From Planoprotostelium fungivorum (taxonomy: Eukaryota > Evosea > Variosea > Cavosteliida > Cavosteliaceae), in the NCBI GenBank assembly GCA_003024175.1, contig MDYQ01000297.1, positions 1 to 28,548 on the forward strand: DNA of 28,548 nt, given 5' to 3'. A program made the position numbers and the translations under genes. The notes under the pieces are model-generated. The model saw only the letters and a list, made by a program, of their open reading frames with translations, made no database searches and was not told the origin of the DNA. Each line of letters opens with the position of its first letter. Within the stretch, counting starts at the first letter, position 1. This document shows, piece by piece, positions 20,226-28,548 of this stretch.

Positions 20226-22603
20226 TTATTCCTTACGCCCAGCGATACCCTTGAGTGGTACGTCTTCTCCAGCATAGCCCTCACCCTGCAGACTCTCTTC
20301 CAAGACACTGTCGTAGTGGGAGTGGAGTGGACTCTTCAAAAACAAGTTGTCACTCTGAGCGGCGATGAGCTGCGGGAGGGACTCGTAATCGTGTGATTCC
20401 TTTGCCAGCAAGAGAGTGTAAGGTTTTCCCGCCTCGTGTTTGATGCGATAATGTTTCAGCGTGTTTTGCTGACGAGGTCAGTCTACAGCGTTGTAGATGG
20501 AGTCACCTTCGTGACGAGGGATATGGCGAAGGCGCCTGGGGTATTGCTGTAGCGAATCAACCAAGTTCCCGCCCTTTTTCCCAGCATCTTCTCGGCCGTC
20601 TTCGTGTCGATGAGGCCGTGGAAACCCCTGAGCCCGCCGTGAGTTTTCCCAGAATCTTCCATCTACAACGCTCACCCGATGACGAGGATCTTCCTTATAC
20701 CATCGAAGAAAGATGTTCCGGGCTGTTGCGTGTGAGAAGATTAAATTCAACAATAAATTTCTTCTCTGTTCTCACCTTCAAGGGTCCAAATGACTCTAGC
20801 ATTCTGGCGAAGCTCTGCAGCGTGACGTTCTTATTATCTGCCCGGTTAGGAATCAAAAGCTCGACAAGAACTCTGTGTTCGAACGTATCTTCTTTGGGTG
20901 TCTCCAATTGCAGTGCCTCGAAGAAAGCGGGTAGAAAAACTGCAATGGGAACCTCTCTCTGTCGGATGTCAATCTACAGCGGCATTGTAGAACGTCAGAC
21001 TGACCAGATCCAAAAAGTTGTCGAACCAAAGCTCCCATCCCAACTTGTTCCTCTCGTAGCTGATGTAATACTCCAGAACGATGCGATCGAAAACCTGATA
21101 CGATTCAATTTCATACGAAAAAAGATTCTGAATGGATACACCACGACGGCGTTGTAGATGCACAAATGGCTCGTTGTAGATGAACGTCTTCTTCACCTGA
21201 GTGGAGAGTATGGAAGAGAAGGGAGGTCTGTCTATAGGATTCGGATCCCAACACAATTCCAAGAGAAGTTTCATCGTGTCTCCTGTTTCTGGAGGGACGA
21301 CGGGCCTCTTGCCCGACGTGACTGTATCGAAGACATCTATAGAGGTAAGGTCCACGCCGCTGTGAATAAAATTCACCCTTTTTCGTGGGTAATTCCTCCC
21401 AAGCCCACTTCCAACACAGGAGCTCCCATCTACAACGAGTCAGACTTCGATCTACAACGAGACATCCTCTTCATCACGGCATCATGAGATGCAGCGGTGA
21501 CTCACACTAGAATGCCAAAGGAATATACGTCTGCCTTCTCGTCAAATTCATAGTCTGTAATCATCTCGGGTGCCATGTAAGTTGGTGTTCCCGCTCTTCC
21601 TTCCATGACAAGACTCGTCTTGACTCTGGACAGACCAAAGTCTAAAGAGAGTGAGACGGAGGTGGGATAGAGGTTGTTCATCACCGGCCACTTTGACGTT
21701 CTCGTCTTTGTCCATGAGAAGGTTGTGCAGTTTGAGATCGAGATGGAGGATGGGGGGGTCGCTGCAATGGAGCCAATTCATACCCTTCGCCGTGTGTTCT
21801 GCCATTCTCATGCGCAGCTCGAAAGATGCTTTTGGATCGTATGAGTGATGATATGTGATCGATGTGATACATACGTTCGGGCTTTTTGGGATCCCTGAGG
21901 CTCTTGTCTAAGAGATCGCCGACGGAACCCTTTGGCATGAATTCCATCACTATGAATGTTAATCGCACATGGGTTGTGATATGTAGATGGGTCACCGATC
22001 ATACGAGTGGTGGGTTCTGCACAAGCGCCCATAAATAAAACCACATTTGGATGACGCAATTTACTGTATGGGATGTGAGATGTTGTGAGAGGTTAACGTG
22101 CAAAAGAGATCTGAATAGTTCACTCACACCATCGTGGCGACTTCGTGCTCGAACTCTTCCACTGAATCAGGATTCAGTGTCAACTTCTTCGCCACCACTT
22201 GCAGACCTCTGCACATTCCTTTATATACGGCACCGAACGTTCCCTTTCCTAAATAAGAGTTAACATGAAGGAACATCGGCAGAGTGTTCATACCTATTGG
22301 ATGTTCCCAGTCACATTCTACCTCTCCTGAGTGAAGAGCTGATACAGAATCCTCTGTTCTCCTCGAAGAGGTTGTGCTAGTTCCTCCGCTCTACACGAGA
22401 TCTACTTCAGGAAATGATCCCAAAGACATCGAGTGACTCACCTCTGTCCCTGTCCTCCCGAGACTACTTCCGAGAGAGTCTCTGGACGATATGCGGTGTG
22501 AAGAGAGATCGGTTCTCCTTCCTCGTAGACCTATCCTCCTCTCTAATTCAGAGGATAGCTTCCCAATATCATCGGTCATATCATAGCTGTGCTTGTTCGC
22601 CAT
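20226..22603 (-). CDS. SHK-type protein kinase with C-terminal SH2 domain
   Basis: Thirteen exons: 22603-22442, 22390-22294, 22248-22128, 22063-21996, 21949-21875, 21828-21685, 21641-21506, 21407-21197, 21127-21005, 20958-20776, 20722-20676, 20627-20507, 20468-20226; 576 residues. A polar N-terminus precedes a TKL-like kinase domain: glycine loop GKGTFGAVYKG (about 87), VVAKKL, LRHPNVVLFMGAC, catalytic loop HLDLKLHNLL (about 205), DFGLSR, GTPTYMAPE, ADVYSFGIL, CWDPNPIDRPPFSSIL. A linker (FARMLESFGPL) leads to an SH2 domain at about 456-545 (GFHGLIDTKTAEKMLG, GTWLIRYS). Kinase-then-SH2 is the layout of the dictyostelid SHK family, which binds phosphotyrosine and acts in chemotaxis. The HRD arginine is leucine here. 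The exon starting at 21407 has an uncertain 3' splice site: a WAWEELP reading in another frame would look more like subdomain IX. Confidence 0.87.
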
Positions 22604-22769
22604 GATACTCGCCCTCTTCGAGATGTTGGGTGCCGATAATAATTGGCCCGCCAGATTTCCATTTTGCGCAGTTAATAAGGCCCTCTACTTTGTGTCACAC
22701 GCAACATAGCTTCACCACTGGACGAGAATCATCCACTACTTTCATCCACTTTTATCGATCGATTCAATT

Positions 22770-24793
22770 TCATTCTTCCAGCTTGAACTTGTCTGGGCTC
22801 TGCAGCTGATAACAGAAGACACTTTCAATCACAAACTGTGCGAAAGGTGAGGACCAGGGTAAATAGAAAGTACGGACCTCTGACGTCACCACCTCGGGTC
22901 TGCCTCCCTCCTTCAGCAGCTCCTTCAAGTCCTTCTTATCGTCACAGATCAAGAAGTCACAACCCACCGTCTTGTCTTTCACCTGGACGGATGTTATCAG
23001 ATTACTCTGTTAAACTCGAATATATTGTGATGTGTCGATCTACAACGAGACGGTGCGAACCCTCCCACCTTGCCACCGAGAGCCTGGATGAGAGAGGTGA
23101 CATCTTCGACAGGACGACTCTTCATCATGGAGCCCAGCCGAAAGACTAGGTCTTGAAACGGGCGGTCTCCGTCTGTCAACGTCATCATCTCCATACGTTC
23201 CATCACCGACACTTTACCTCTCCCTCTATACCGATCGATACCCGGGGCGTCGACGTAATATTCCTCTTCTCCAACCCACATTCCCTCTCGGTGAGACTTG
23301 TGAACCCATCTCTGCTCGACCACATGGAGCCCGCTGGCGATGCCCTGGAGGATCTTCAACGTCTTTTTATTCTCCTCCCCCGCGATAACGTGTGTGACCT
23401 GCTTTGTCATCTTCTCGATGATGCTTCCACCCAAAGACTTGATCTTCTTCTTCACGTCGTTCTTCTCTTCCGTGTGCAGACCTGTCGAACATGAGATGGA
23501 GATCAACATCATCGTGATGGTCACCCGTTAAAACGACAACCACTTGTCCTTGGGCCTTCTTGGGAGGTGCCGACTTCTTCGGTGAGGCTACCTTCTTCAC
23601 CAATGACTTCTCGTGGCTCTCATCTTCCAACTTTTTAGAGGTCTTGGGTGTGGCGTTGGCCTTCTTGATCTTCACGACCTTCTCTTCCTTCTTCGTCTCT
23701 CTTTCGTCCAACTTTTTGGACGTTTTCGGCTTGGTTGGAGCTCTCTTCTTTCCTGCAGTCTCCTGCTCTTCTTCCTCTTCTCCCTCTTCAATATTTTCCC
23801 TGGGCTTCCCGTGTTCCTTCTCATCCTCTCTCGCTGCCGCCGTCGTCTTTTTCTTTGAAGATTTGGGCTTCTCAGTCGATGTCTTTAGAGGAGATCGACT
23901 CTTGGGTGGTGGTGTCTTCTTCTTCTCTCCTTCCTTCTCTTCCTTCGTCGGTGTCTTCTTCTTCTCTTCTTTCCCCTTCTCTGTGTGCTCTTCGTCTTTC
24001 GCGCCAAAATCTTCTTTGAACGTTCGACCCCTCTTTCCCGCCTTTTTTCTCGTTGAATCCGTCACCTCGGCCTTCTCTGGTGGATCTTCCGTCTCTTCAT
24101 CATCATCCATGATCTCTCCTCTCTCATCGATCTCCTTCGCTTCTCTCTCCTTCCTCTTCTTGTTGTCTACATCCTCTACGTCCCCTCCTCTCTTCCTCTT
24201 CTTCTTCTCATCAGGTGACTGTGGTGTGCTCTCTAATAAATTTGCATCACTGTGCTCATCGAATGTGTGAGATGGATTGAAAGAGTCCTGGGATCGAGAC
24301 TGTTTCTTGGAAACTGGAGGGAGATCGTAATCAAGGGTGGGTGCATCTGCAGAATCGATGAGACGATCACGTCCCTTGGCATCGAGTTTCTAATGGGAAT
24401 CAGTTCACGGTCACATCGTGTCGTCGACAGATCGTTTCAGAGGATAATGAGACGTGATGATGGTGCGACTCACGAGAGGAGATGGTGTGATTCGGATGGC
24501 CGGTGTCGATGGTTCTTCGTCATCGAATAGTTCAGACCCAGCCGAGTTCGATTCGAATAATACTTTGGGGGCGATGGTGTTCTGACCGACGTCCATCTCG
24601 GGAGAAGATTGAATAATCTCTTCTTCAGGAGATGAATCTACGACTGATCTGTTTAGAGACGAAAGGGAGAAGTGCAACCACCTCTCGCCTTGTGACGTGG
24701 AATTGGGGTAGTGGGTGACATCAGGGGAGATCTGATGGATGAAGTAGATGGTATTACTCTCTTCCTCTCTGGTGTCTTCTCTGACTGAGGCAT
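22770..24793 (-). CDS. Tandem-BRCT protein with Lys/Glu-rich middle
   Basis: Five exons: 24793-24682, 24643-24474, 24389-23525, 23481-23069, 22982-22770; 590 residues. The first 380 are polar and disordered, with S/T-P sites (ERKRVIPSTSSIRSPLMSPT) and long KKK/EEE blocks that should serve as nuclear signals. A BRCT domain covers about 380-460 (KKIKSLGGSIIEKMTKQVTH, then HVVEQRWVHKSHREGMWV). A second covers about 490-590 (LIQALGGKVVKDKTVGCDFL, then EVVTSEVRTFYLP). Paired C-terminal BRCTs usually read phospho-serine marks in DNA repair (BRCA1, MDC1, PTIP and others); which of these it parallels I cannot say. The 865-nt third exon is by far the longest in the window. The antisense 236-residue frame over it is a mirror of the Lys/Glu codons. 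Confidence 0.85.
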
Positions 24794-25368
24794 GATGCGA
24801 CGTGATGGATGGCGGTTGTCGGTGTGATGATGTGACAATTCAAAATTTCATTTTAAATAAGATTATGTCAAGTTTTAATGTTGGGCAATCAAGCGTGAGT
24901 GGCTCACACAAACATACACATCGCAAGTTTGTGTGGGCTTTATCATCCAAGAGAAGAGAGATTCACACCGTACATGACGTGATCGATCTGTTCAGGTTGT
25001 AGACCGTGACGCGTCAGGCTTACATTCATTCGATCAGATCTCGGCAACCGATCAGGTGAATAACTACGTTCATATGTTCACTTTCTTATATCATGATGAA
25101 ACAAATGAAGTTCCGGGGGCTTCGCCCCTTTCCTTTATGACTCTACATTTGGTAGAACCGGATTACAAATCTTCTCTCTGATATAGAATCCTTCGACCTC
25201 TATCGATTAGTCTTTCACATGTCCTGACTCCGTTCAGTTGTAATCCTCTCCACCATACCTGATTCCCCTAAGCTTTAAAATAAAGAGGAGTGATAGATTA
25301 CCTTGATCGCTTTCGCCCATTCAACATCCAATCATCTCCAACTACAAAACCGCCCAAAATTCTATCTT
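24794..25368. other. Intergenic region between the BRCT and DTWD1 genes
   Basis: Both neighbours read leftward, so the right side holds the DTWD1 3' end and the left side the BRCT promoter. No coding exon is supported. It contains one copy of the dispersed motif (GTTGTAG at 24996-25002), a strong GC hairpin near 25116-25128, and a possible C/D-box RNA listed separately. Confidence 0.45.
25086..25188 (+). ncRNA. Candidate small RNA (C/D-box-like) with GC hairpin
   Basis: A box C-like ATGATGA (25093-25099) and a box D-like CTGA (25178-25181) are 78 nt apart and flanked by short AT-rich complementary ends (CTTATAT and TATAGAA, imperfect). Between them lies GGGGC-TTC-GCCCC at 25116-25128, unusually GC-rich for this region. 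No match to U1-U6, SRP or RNase P was recognised. The boxes are short, so chance is a real possibility. Confidence 0.22.
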
Positions 25369-26345
25369 CTATTTCTCAGCTTCGTCTGTCTTGATCGCCT
25401 TGGTGGGTGGTTCCAACTTGACGTAGCCCTCGATGCGATTGAACTCTTTGTTGTTCTTCTTGTAGACCCCTTGGATGAGATTATAGAAGAAGCTAAAGTA
25501 ATACAATAAATTGTCCATCTCCCCACGGTACACCCCTCCGTTGATTCTCTGTTGGTATTCACGATAAAAGTAGTAGATCGCTGCATGATGTGAGTCATTC
25601 GACTTGTGCATGTTCTCGTATCAACCTTCGATGGTGGCGAGGAACTCTCTCCCATGATCTTGGTACCTCCAAAACTTGGTCTCGTATGTCTGTATGCGAA
25701 CACATTGCAGGCCCTGGAGTCTCTCGTTTCTCAAGATTCCCTTCGTCTGAGACCATGTCGAGTCGATGACAATGATCTTCTTGTACTTTGTGACATCGAT
25801 TTCGGAGATGTTCTTCGCATCTGGAGAGGGAAATAAGAGGAGAACCTGACGAGTTTAGATTCGAGGCGTCCTTGTCAGTGATACCTCATCCTTCTCTTGA
25901 CGGTAATCAGGTATGTCTGGATCATCAAACATGACGACGTCGAGGGGAGCTAAAACTTTGGCATGGATGGACGTCTTCTTACTCTTTGGCTCTTTCGGAT
26001 GGTGGATGCTGTTGGAGTGAGATTGAGAATGGAGATGGATGTCACATGTTCAATTGGATGGGGAGTCTCATCTGTGGTACACGATCGATGTCACCAACGG
26101 GCCTGAAGCAGGTGTAGCAGAAGTATTTTCTCGTAGCATTGCAGTTTTCACATTTTCTGAGATCGAATATAAGAGGTGAGATGGATAAGAATGTATGAGA
26201 TTCCTTACGCTCTATCTCCTAGTGTCTTCAGATATTCATGTGAACTGATTTGAAACGAATCAAATGGACCTGCGTTGTCGTTATCTTTCGCTGTGTCTTT
26301 TTCCGTTGCTGTGGGAGGCACTTCTTGGGCCTCTTCTTTAGACAT
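25369..26345 (-). CDS. DTWD1: DTWD1-like tRNA uridine aminocarboxypropyltransferase
   Basis: Five exons: 26345-26209, 26156-26073, 26008-25885, 25845-25626, 25580-25369; 258 residues. A four-cysteine knuckle (C-x2-C then C-x2-C, about 47-62) precedes IHAKVLAP, VLLLFPSPDAKNI, the DTW motif as IDSTWSQTK (about 142), NERLQGLQCVRIQTYETKFWRYQ, and TIEAIYYFYREYQ with MDNLLYYF. These follow human DTWD1 almost block by block. The enzyme uses SAM to make acp3U at position 20 of tRNAs. The second intron (26009-26072) is odd: the only frame-keeping cut gives a GA-AG intron (CACA|GATGAG), where GT would be expected. It shares a 107-base divergent spacer with the LYR gene. Confidence 0.92.
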
Positions 26346-26452
26346 TCTCAATCGCGAATGGGATGAATGCGATGTGATGTCAGAACAATTGAGCACGTGA
26401 CCACATCACATCACATCAAAAGATCAAAAGTCAAGCACATCAAATACTCAAC

Positions 26453-26738
26453 ATGCTGCTCATGCGAACAACGTTAACTGAGCCAGTGACTCGACAGATG
26501 ATATTCAATCTCTACAGAGTAACTCTTCGAGCTGCCGATCGATTAACATTGACTGAACCCCGCGTCTACCTGAATCTGGTGCGAAAAGAATTTAGAAAGT
26601 TCAAAGATGTGAAAGATGAACAAGAGGTCAAGAGATTATATGAGGTGATTTGATGATTGTTTGCAAGTACAAGGTGTTGACTTCTCCCTTCAGATCGGTC
26701 TGAGGTTCCGTGATAATCAATTTGGAGCTGTGCTGTGA
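26453..26738 (+). CDS. Small LYR-motif (LYRM) protein
   Basis: Two exons, 26453-26644 and 26694-26738, joined in phase 0 across a 49-nt GTGATT...CAG intron; 78 residues. The N-terminal helix carries L-Y-R (FNLYRVTLRAADRL). It is followed by the family's R-x-Y and F-R-K-F-K segment (RVYLNLVRKEFRKFKDVKDE) and a final QFGAVL. LYRM proteins are mitochondrial adaptors that bind acyl carrier protein and the iron-sulphur machinery or help assemble respiratory complexes. The short basic N-terminus (MLLMRTTL) could be an import signal. The subtype cannot be assigned from the sequence. Confidence 0.82.
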
Positions 26739-26844
26739 GCAACCTTTGTATCAATCTCCCATCATAAACGCCATTTCCAACGTATACAAGCTCTCGAATC
26801 ATGATGTCGAATGCAATCGTGATGGAGATTCAAAAAAGACTTCA

Positions 26845-28528
26845 TTACAGAATTCGATCGTATGCCGGAGGTGGTGGAATCCACATGGCGATAGTCACGA
26901 CACTCTTCGGCTCCATCATCTCGAGCATGTCCTCTGGAGTCGTCCTCTGATAGTACACGTGCTCGTTCTCTCCGAAACATTTCCTGTGGACGTGCTCGAT
27001 CTCCATGATGCTGTCGTTGATCTCTTGTCCAAATTGTTTCACGATAGAAGAAGACTGTATAGTCAAGGAAGAGATGAAGGAGAGAAATGGGAGGAGAGGA
27101 TACGACTGGTTTCTTCTTGATCTTGCGGATTGCTTCGGTGGCAACGAGGGTGTGGCTGGCGGCTGCACCGTACTTCCTGATGGAAGTCAATCGTGTTCAT
27201 CACGATCGTGATGATGGTGATGGTGATTGCAGACGATGGTTGCATGCATCGATTGGGTGATGTGATGATGTCGATGAGGATGCCGCTGATGGTGTAACTC
27301 ACTGCAAGCTGTACGCATTGAGAGCCATAAACTTGTGAGCTGTCGCCTTGCTGAGAGACATGAGATAGGGCAAAAATTTCTTCAGGGGTGTGGGCAACAT
27401 CTCTTTGTAATTCTTCGTCGTTCTACAAGCAACCACGAACCTCTCCGCATGCTGCCAATTTTGCACCGCCAATTTGGCCAGCAACGGTTTCGAGAGTCCT
27501 AATCCTTTCAGAATAAAATCCGAAATTCGACGGCCTCGTTGTAGATGCTCACCGGTGATACCCTTCTTGATGGTGATGCTCTGCGCTGCGTAACAACAGT
27601 AGTCTTGTAGAGCTCTCATGACGTTCATGTGCAGCTCAGGGGGTCTATCTACGGGGATATCGATCCACTTTGGAATAGCCACGACGTGTATGTACTACGA
27701 TACAGTCGGTGATGTGTTAGACGTGTCTGAGTCACCTGCAAGATGCCAGCGGCCGTTTTGAAGTAGAGGACGGCCTTCTTGGATTCTTCTTCAAAGGATG
27801 CAGTCGAAGTGTGACGCAGAATTTCGGCACCGCGGTTGTAGTGAGCCAAGCCGTATGCCTGAAATGAATTGAGTCGTGTTTTAAAGTGATGATGAGTCGA
27901 TGTGTGATGGAGGATGAGTCGATCTCTTCTCGTGTCGTTCTGTGATGATGGAAGAGTGGTGGTGGACTCACCAGAGATACCATAATGATCTCGTGTTGGT
28001 ATGTGTACGACATGTACGGTTTCAATTTGTCTACGAACGGAGAGGTCCAGGTGAAAGCTGGAGACGATGGTGAGAAGAGAATGCAGATGAAGACGATCAC
28101 TCATGGGTGTGTTGAGCTGTAGGTTCTGGTTGAATTGAACGCTCTGTACCAGTCCAAAGAGAAAAGGGAAATAGTTCTCACAAGCAGAAATGACGGTAGA
28201 GGGTGAACCGTCTTCTAATGCTTGATACAACTGATGACGTCAGATCAGATGATTTCATTCGAAAGATCGTACGATGATTCTGTGAGTGTCTAAAGATGAG
28301 TGGGTCACTCGATTAGATAGATTTAATCGAATCACCTCATCTCTGAATGCACTGGTCTGTGCGAGAATCTCCTAAGAAAAGATTGAACACGTTTCTTCGT
28401 TATTGACTTACTTTAGAGGGAAGATGATCTGTGTGTATAATGATATGGAAGGCTAAGCGTTTCGTCCTCGGGTAGTTCAATTCGAAGATGAGAATGGGTT
28501 GCTTCGGAGGTGCCTCAGAGTCCGTCAT
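26845..28528 (-). CDS. BRO1-domain protein, BROX-like
   Basis: Nine exons: 28528-28412, 28371-28336, 28230-28101, 28057-27972, 27858-27736, 27694-27553, 27504-27303, 27176-27107, 27054-26845; 371 residues, a BRO1 domain and almost nothing else. Diagnostic stretches are FTWTSPFVDKLKPY with HEIIMVSLAYGLAHYNRGAE, KKAVLYFKTAAGILQYI, ALQDYCCYAAQSITIKKG, KYGAAASHTLVATEAIRKIK, ENEHVYYQRTTPE and EPKSVVTIAMWIPPPP. BRO1 domains bind CHMP4/Snf7 of ESCRT-III. Human BROX (411 residues) is likewise BRO1-only but ends in a farnesylated CAAX box; this one ends in YDRIL and lacks it. The ATG at 28528 is the first in frame, with only 20 bases of upstream sequence in view, so an earlier start is possible. Confidence 0.9.
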
Positions 28529-28548
28529 GATGTGTTCGTATCGATCTC

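Noticed and set aside
23560-24270. Long plus-strand open frame of 236 codons
   Set aside because: It is the antisense shadow of the Lys/Glu-rich BRCT exon: AAG and GAG codons reversed give CTT and CTC, a run of Leu/Phe/Ser that looks membrane-like but has no start or splice context.

Overview
The window reads as gene-dense, intron-rich nuclear DNA of a free-living protist, most likely an amoebozoan (protosteloid/Planoprotostelium-like; this is inference). Grounds: nearly every gene is split by short introns (about 34-110 nt) that begin GTGAG or a close variant and end in AG. I infer about 110 introns in 28.5 kb. There is also an SH2-tailed dual-specificity-type kinase (SHK type, an amoebozoan hallmark), next to families shared with fungi (DUF1996, Zn2Cys6-PAS regulator). 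I rebuilt the gene models by hand. Each exon chain keeps frame across all junctions, but no transcript supports them.

Layout. 1-0.4 kb: end of a fascin-like gene (+). 0.6-3.2 kb: ankyrin-BTB protein (-). 3.53 kb: tRNA-Ser(AGA) (+). 3.7-6.1 kb: secreted, probably GPI-anchored DUF1996 protein with a beta-trefoil-like tail (-). 6.4-9.6 kb: unfamiliar type I membrane protein built of degenerate repeats (-). It is divergent from a long SNF2/ATRX-like remodeller (+, 9.8-15.8 kb), which converges on DCAF13/Sof1 (-, 15.9-18.2 kb). 18.6-19.9 kb: Zn2Cys6-PAS regulator (-). 20.0 kb: second tRNA-Ser(AGA), same sequence, opposite strand. 20.2-22.6 kb: SHK-like kinase (-). 22.8-24.8 kb: tandem-BRCT protein (-). 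25.4-26.3 kb: DTWD1-like tRNA modification enzyme (-). 26.45-26.74 kb: small LYR protein (+). 26.85-28.53 kb: BRO1-domain protein (-).

The genes do not form a pathway. Nuclear and RNA functions (ATRX-like, BRCT, DCAF13, DTWD1, Zn2Cys6) sit beside surface or cytoskeletal ones (DUF1996, repeat membrane protein, fascin, SHK, BRO1). No mobile element, virus-like copy, rRNA or CRISPR array was seen.

The most unusual signal is a dispersed short motif, ATCTACAACG, often extended to ATCTACAACGAGCCA or mirrored into the palindrome ATCTACAACGTTGTAGAT. Its 7-base core CTACAAC/GTTGTAG occurs about 46 times by my count, against 3-4 expected by chance. About 33 copies are in introns, 12 in codons and 1 between genes. 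It forms a 31-nt tandem array in one intron and in two places appears to supply a splice site. It is concentrated in some genes and absent from others. I do not know a described element that matches it.
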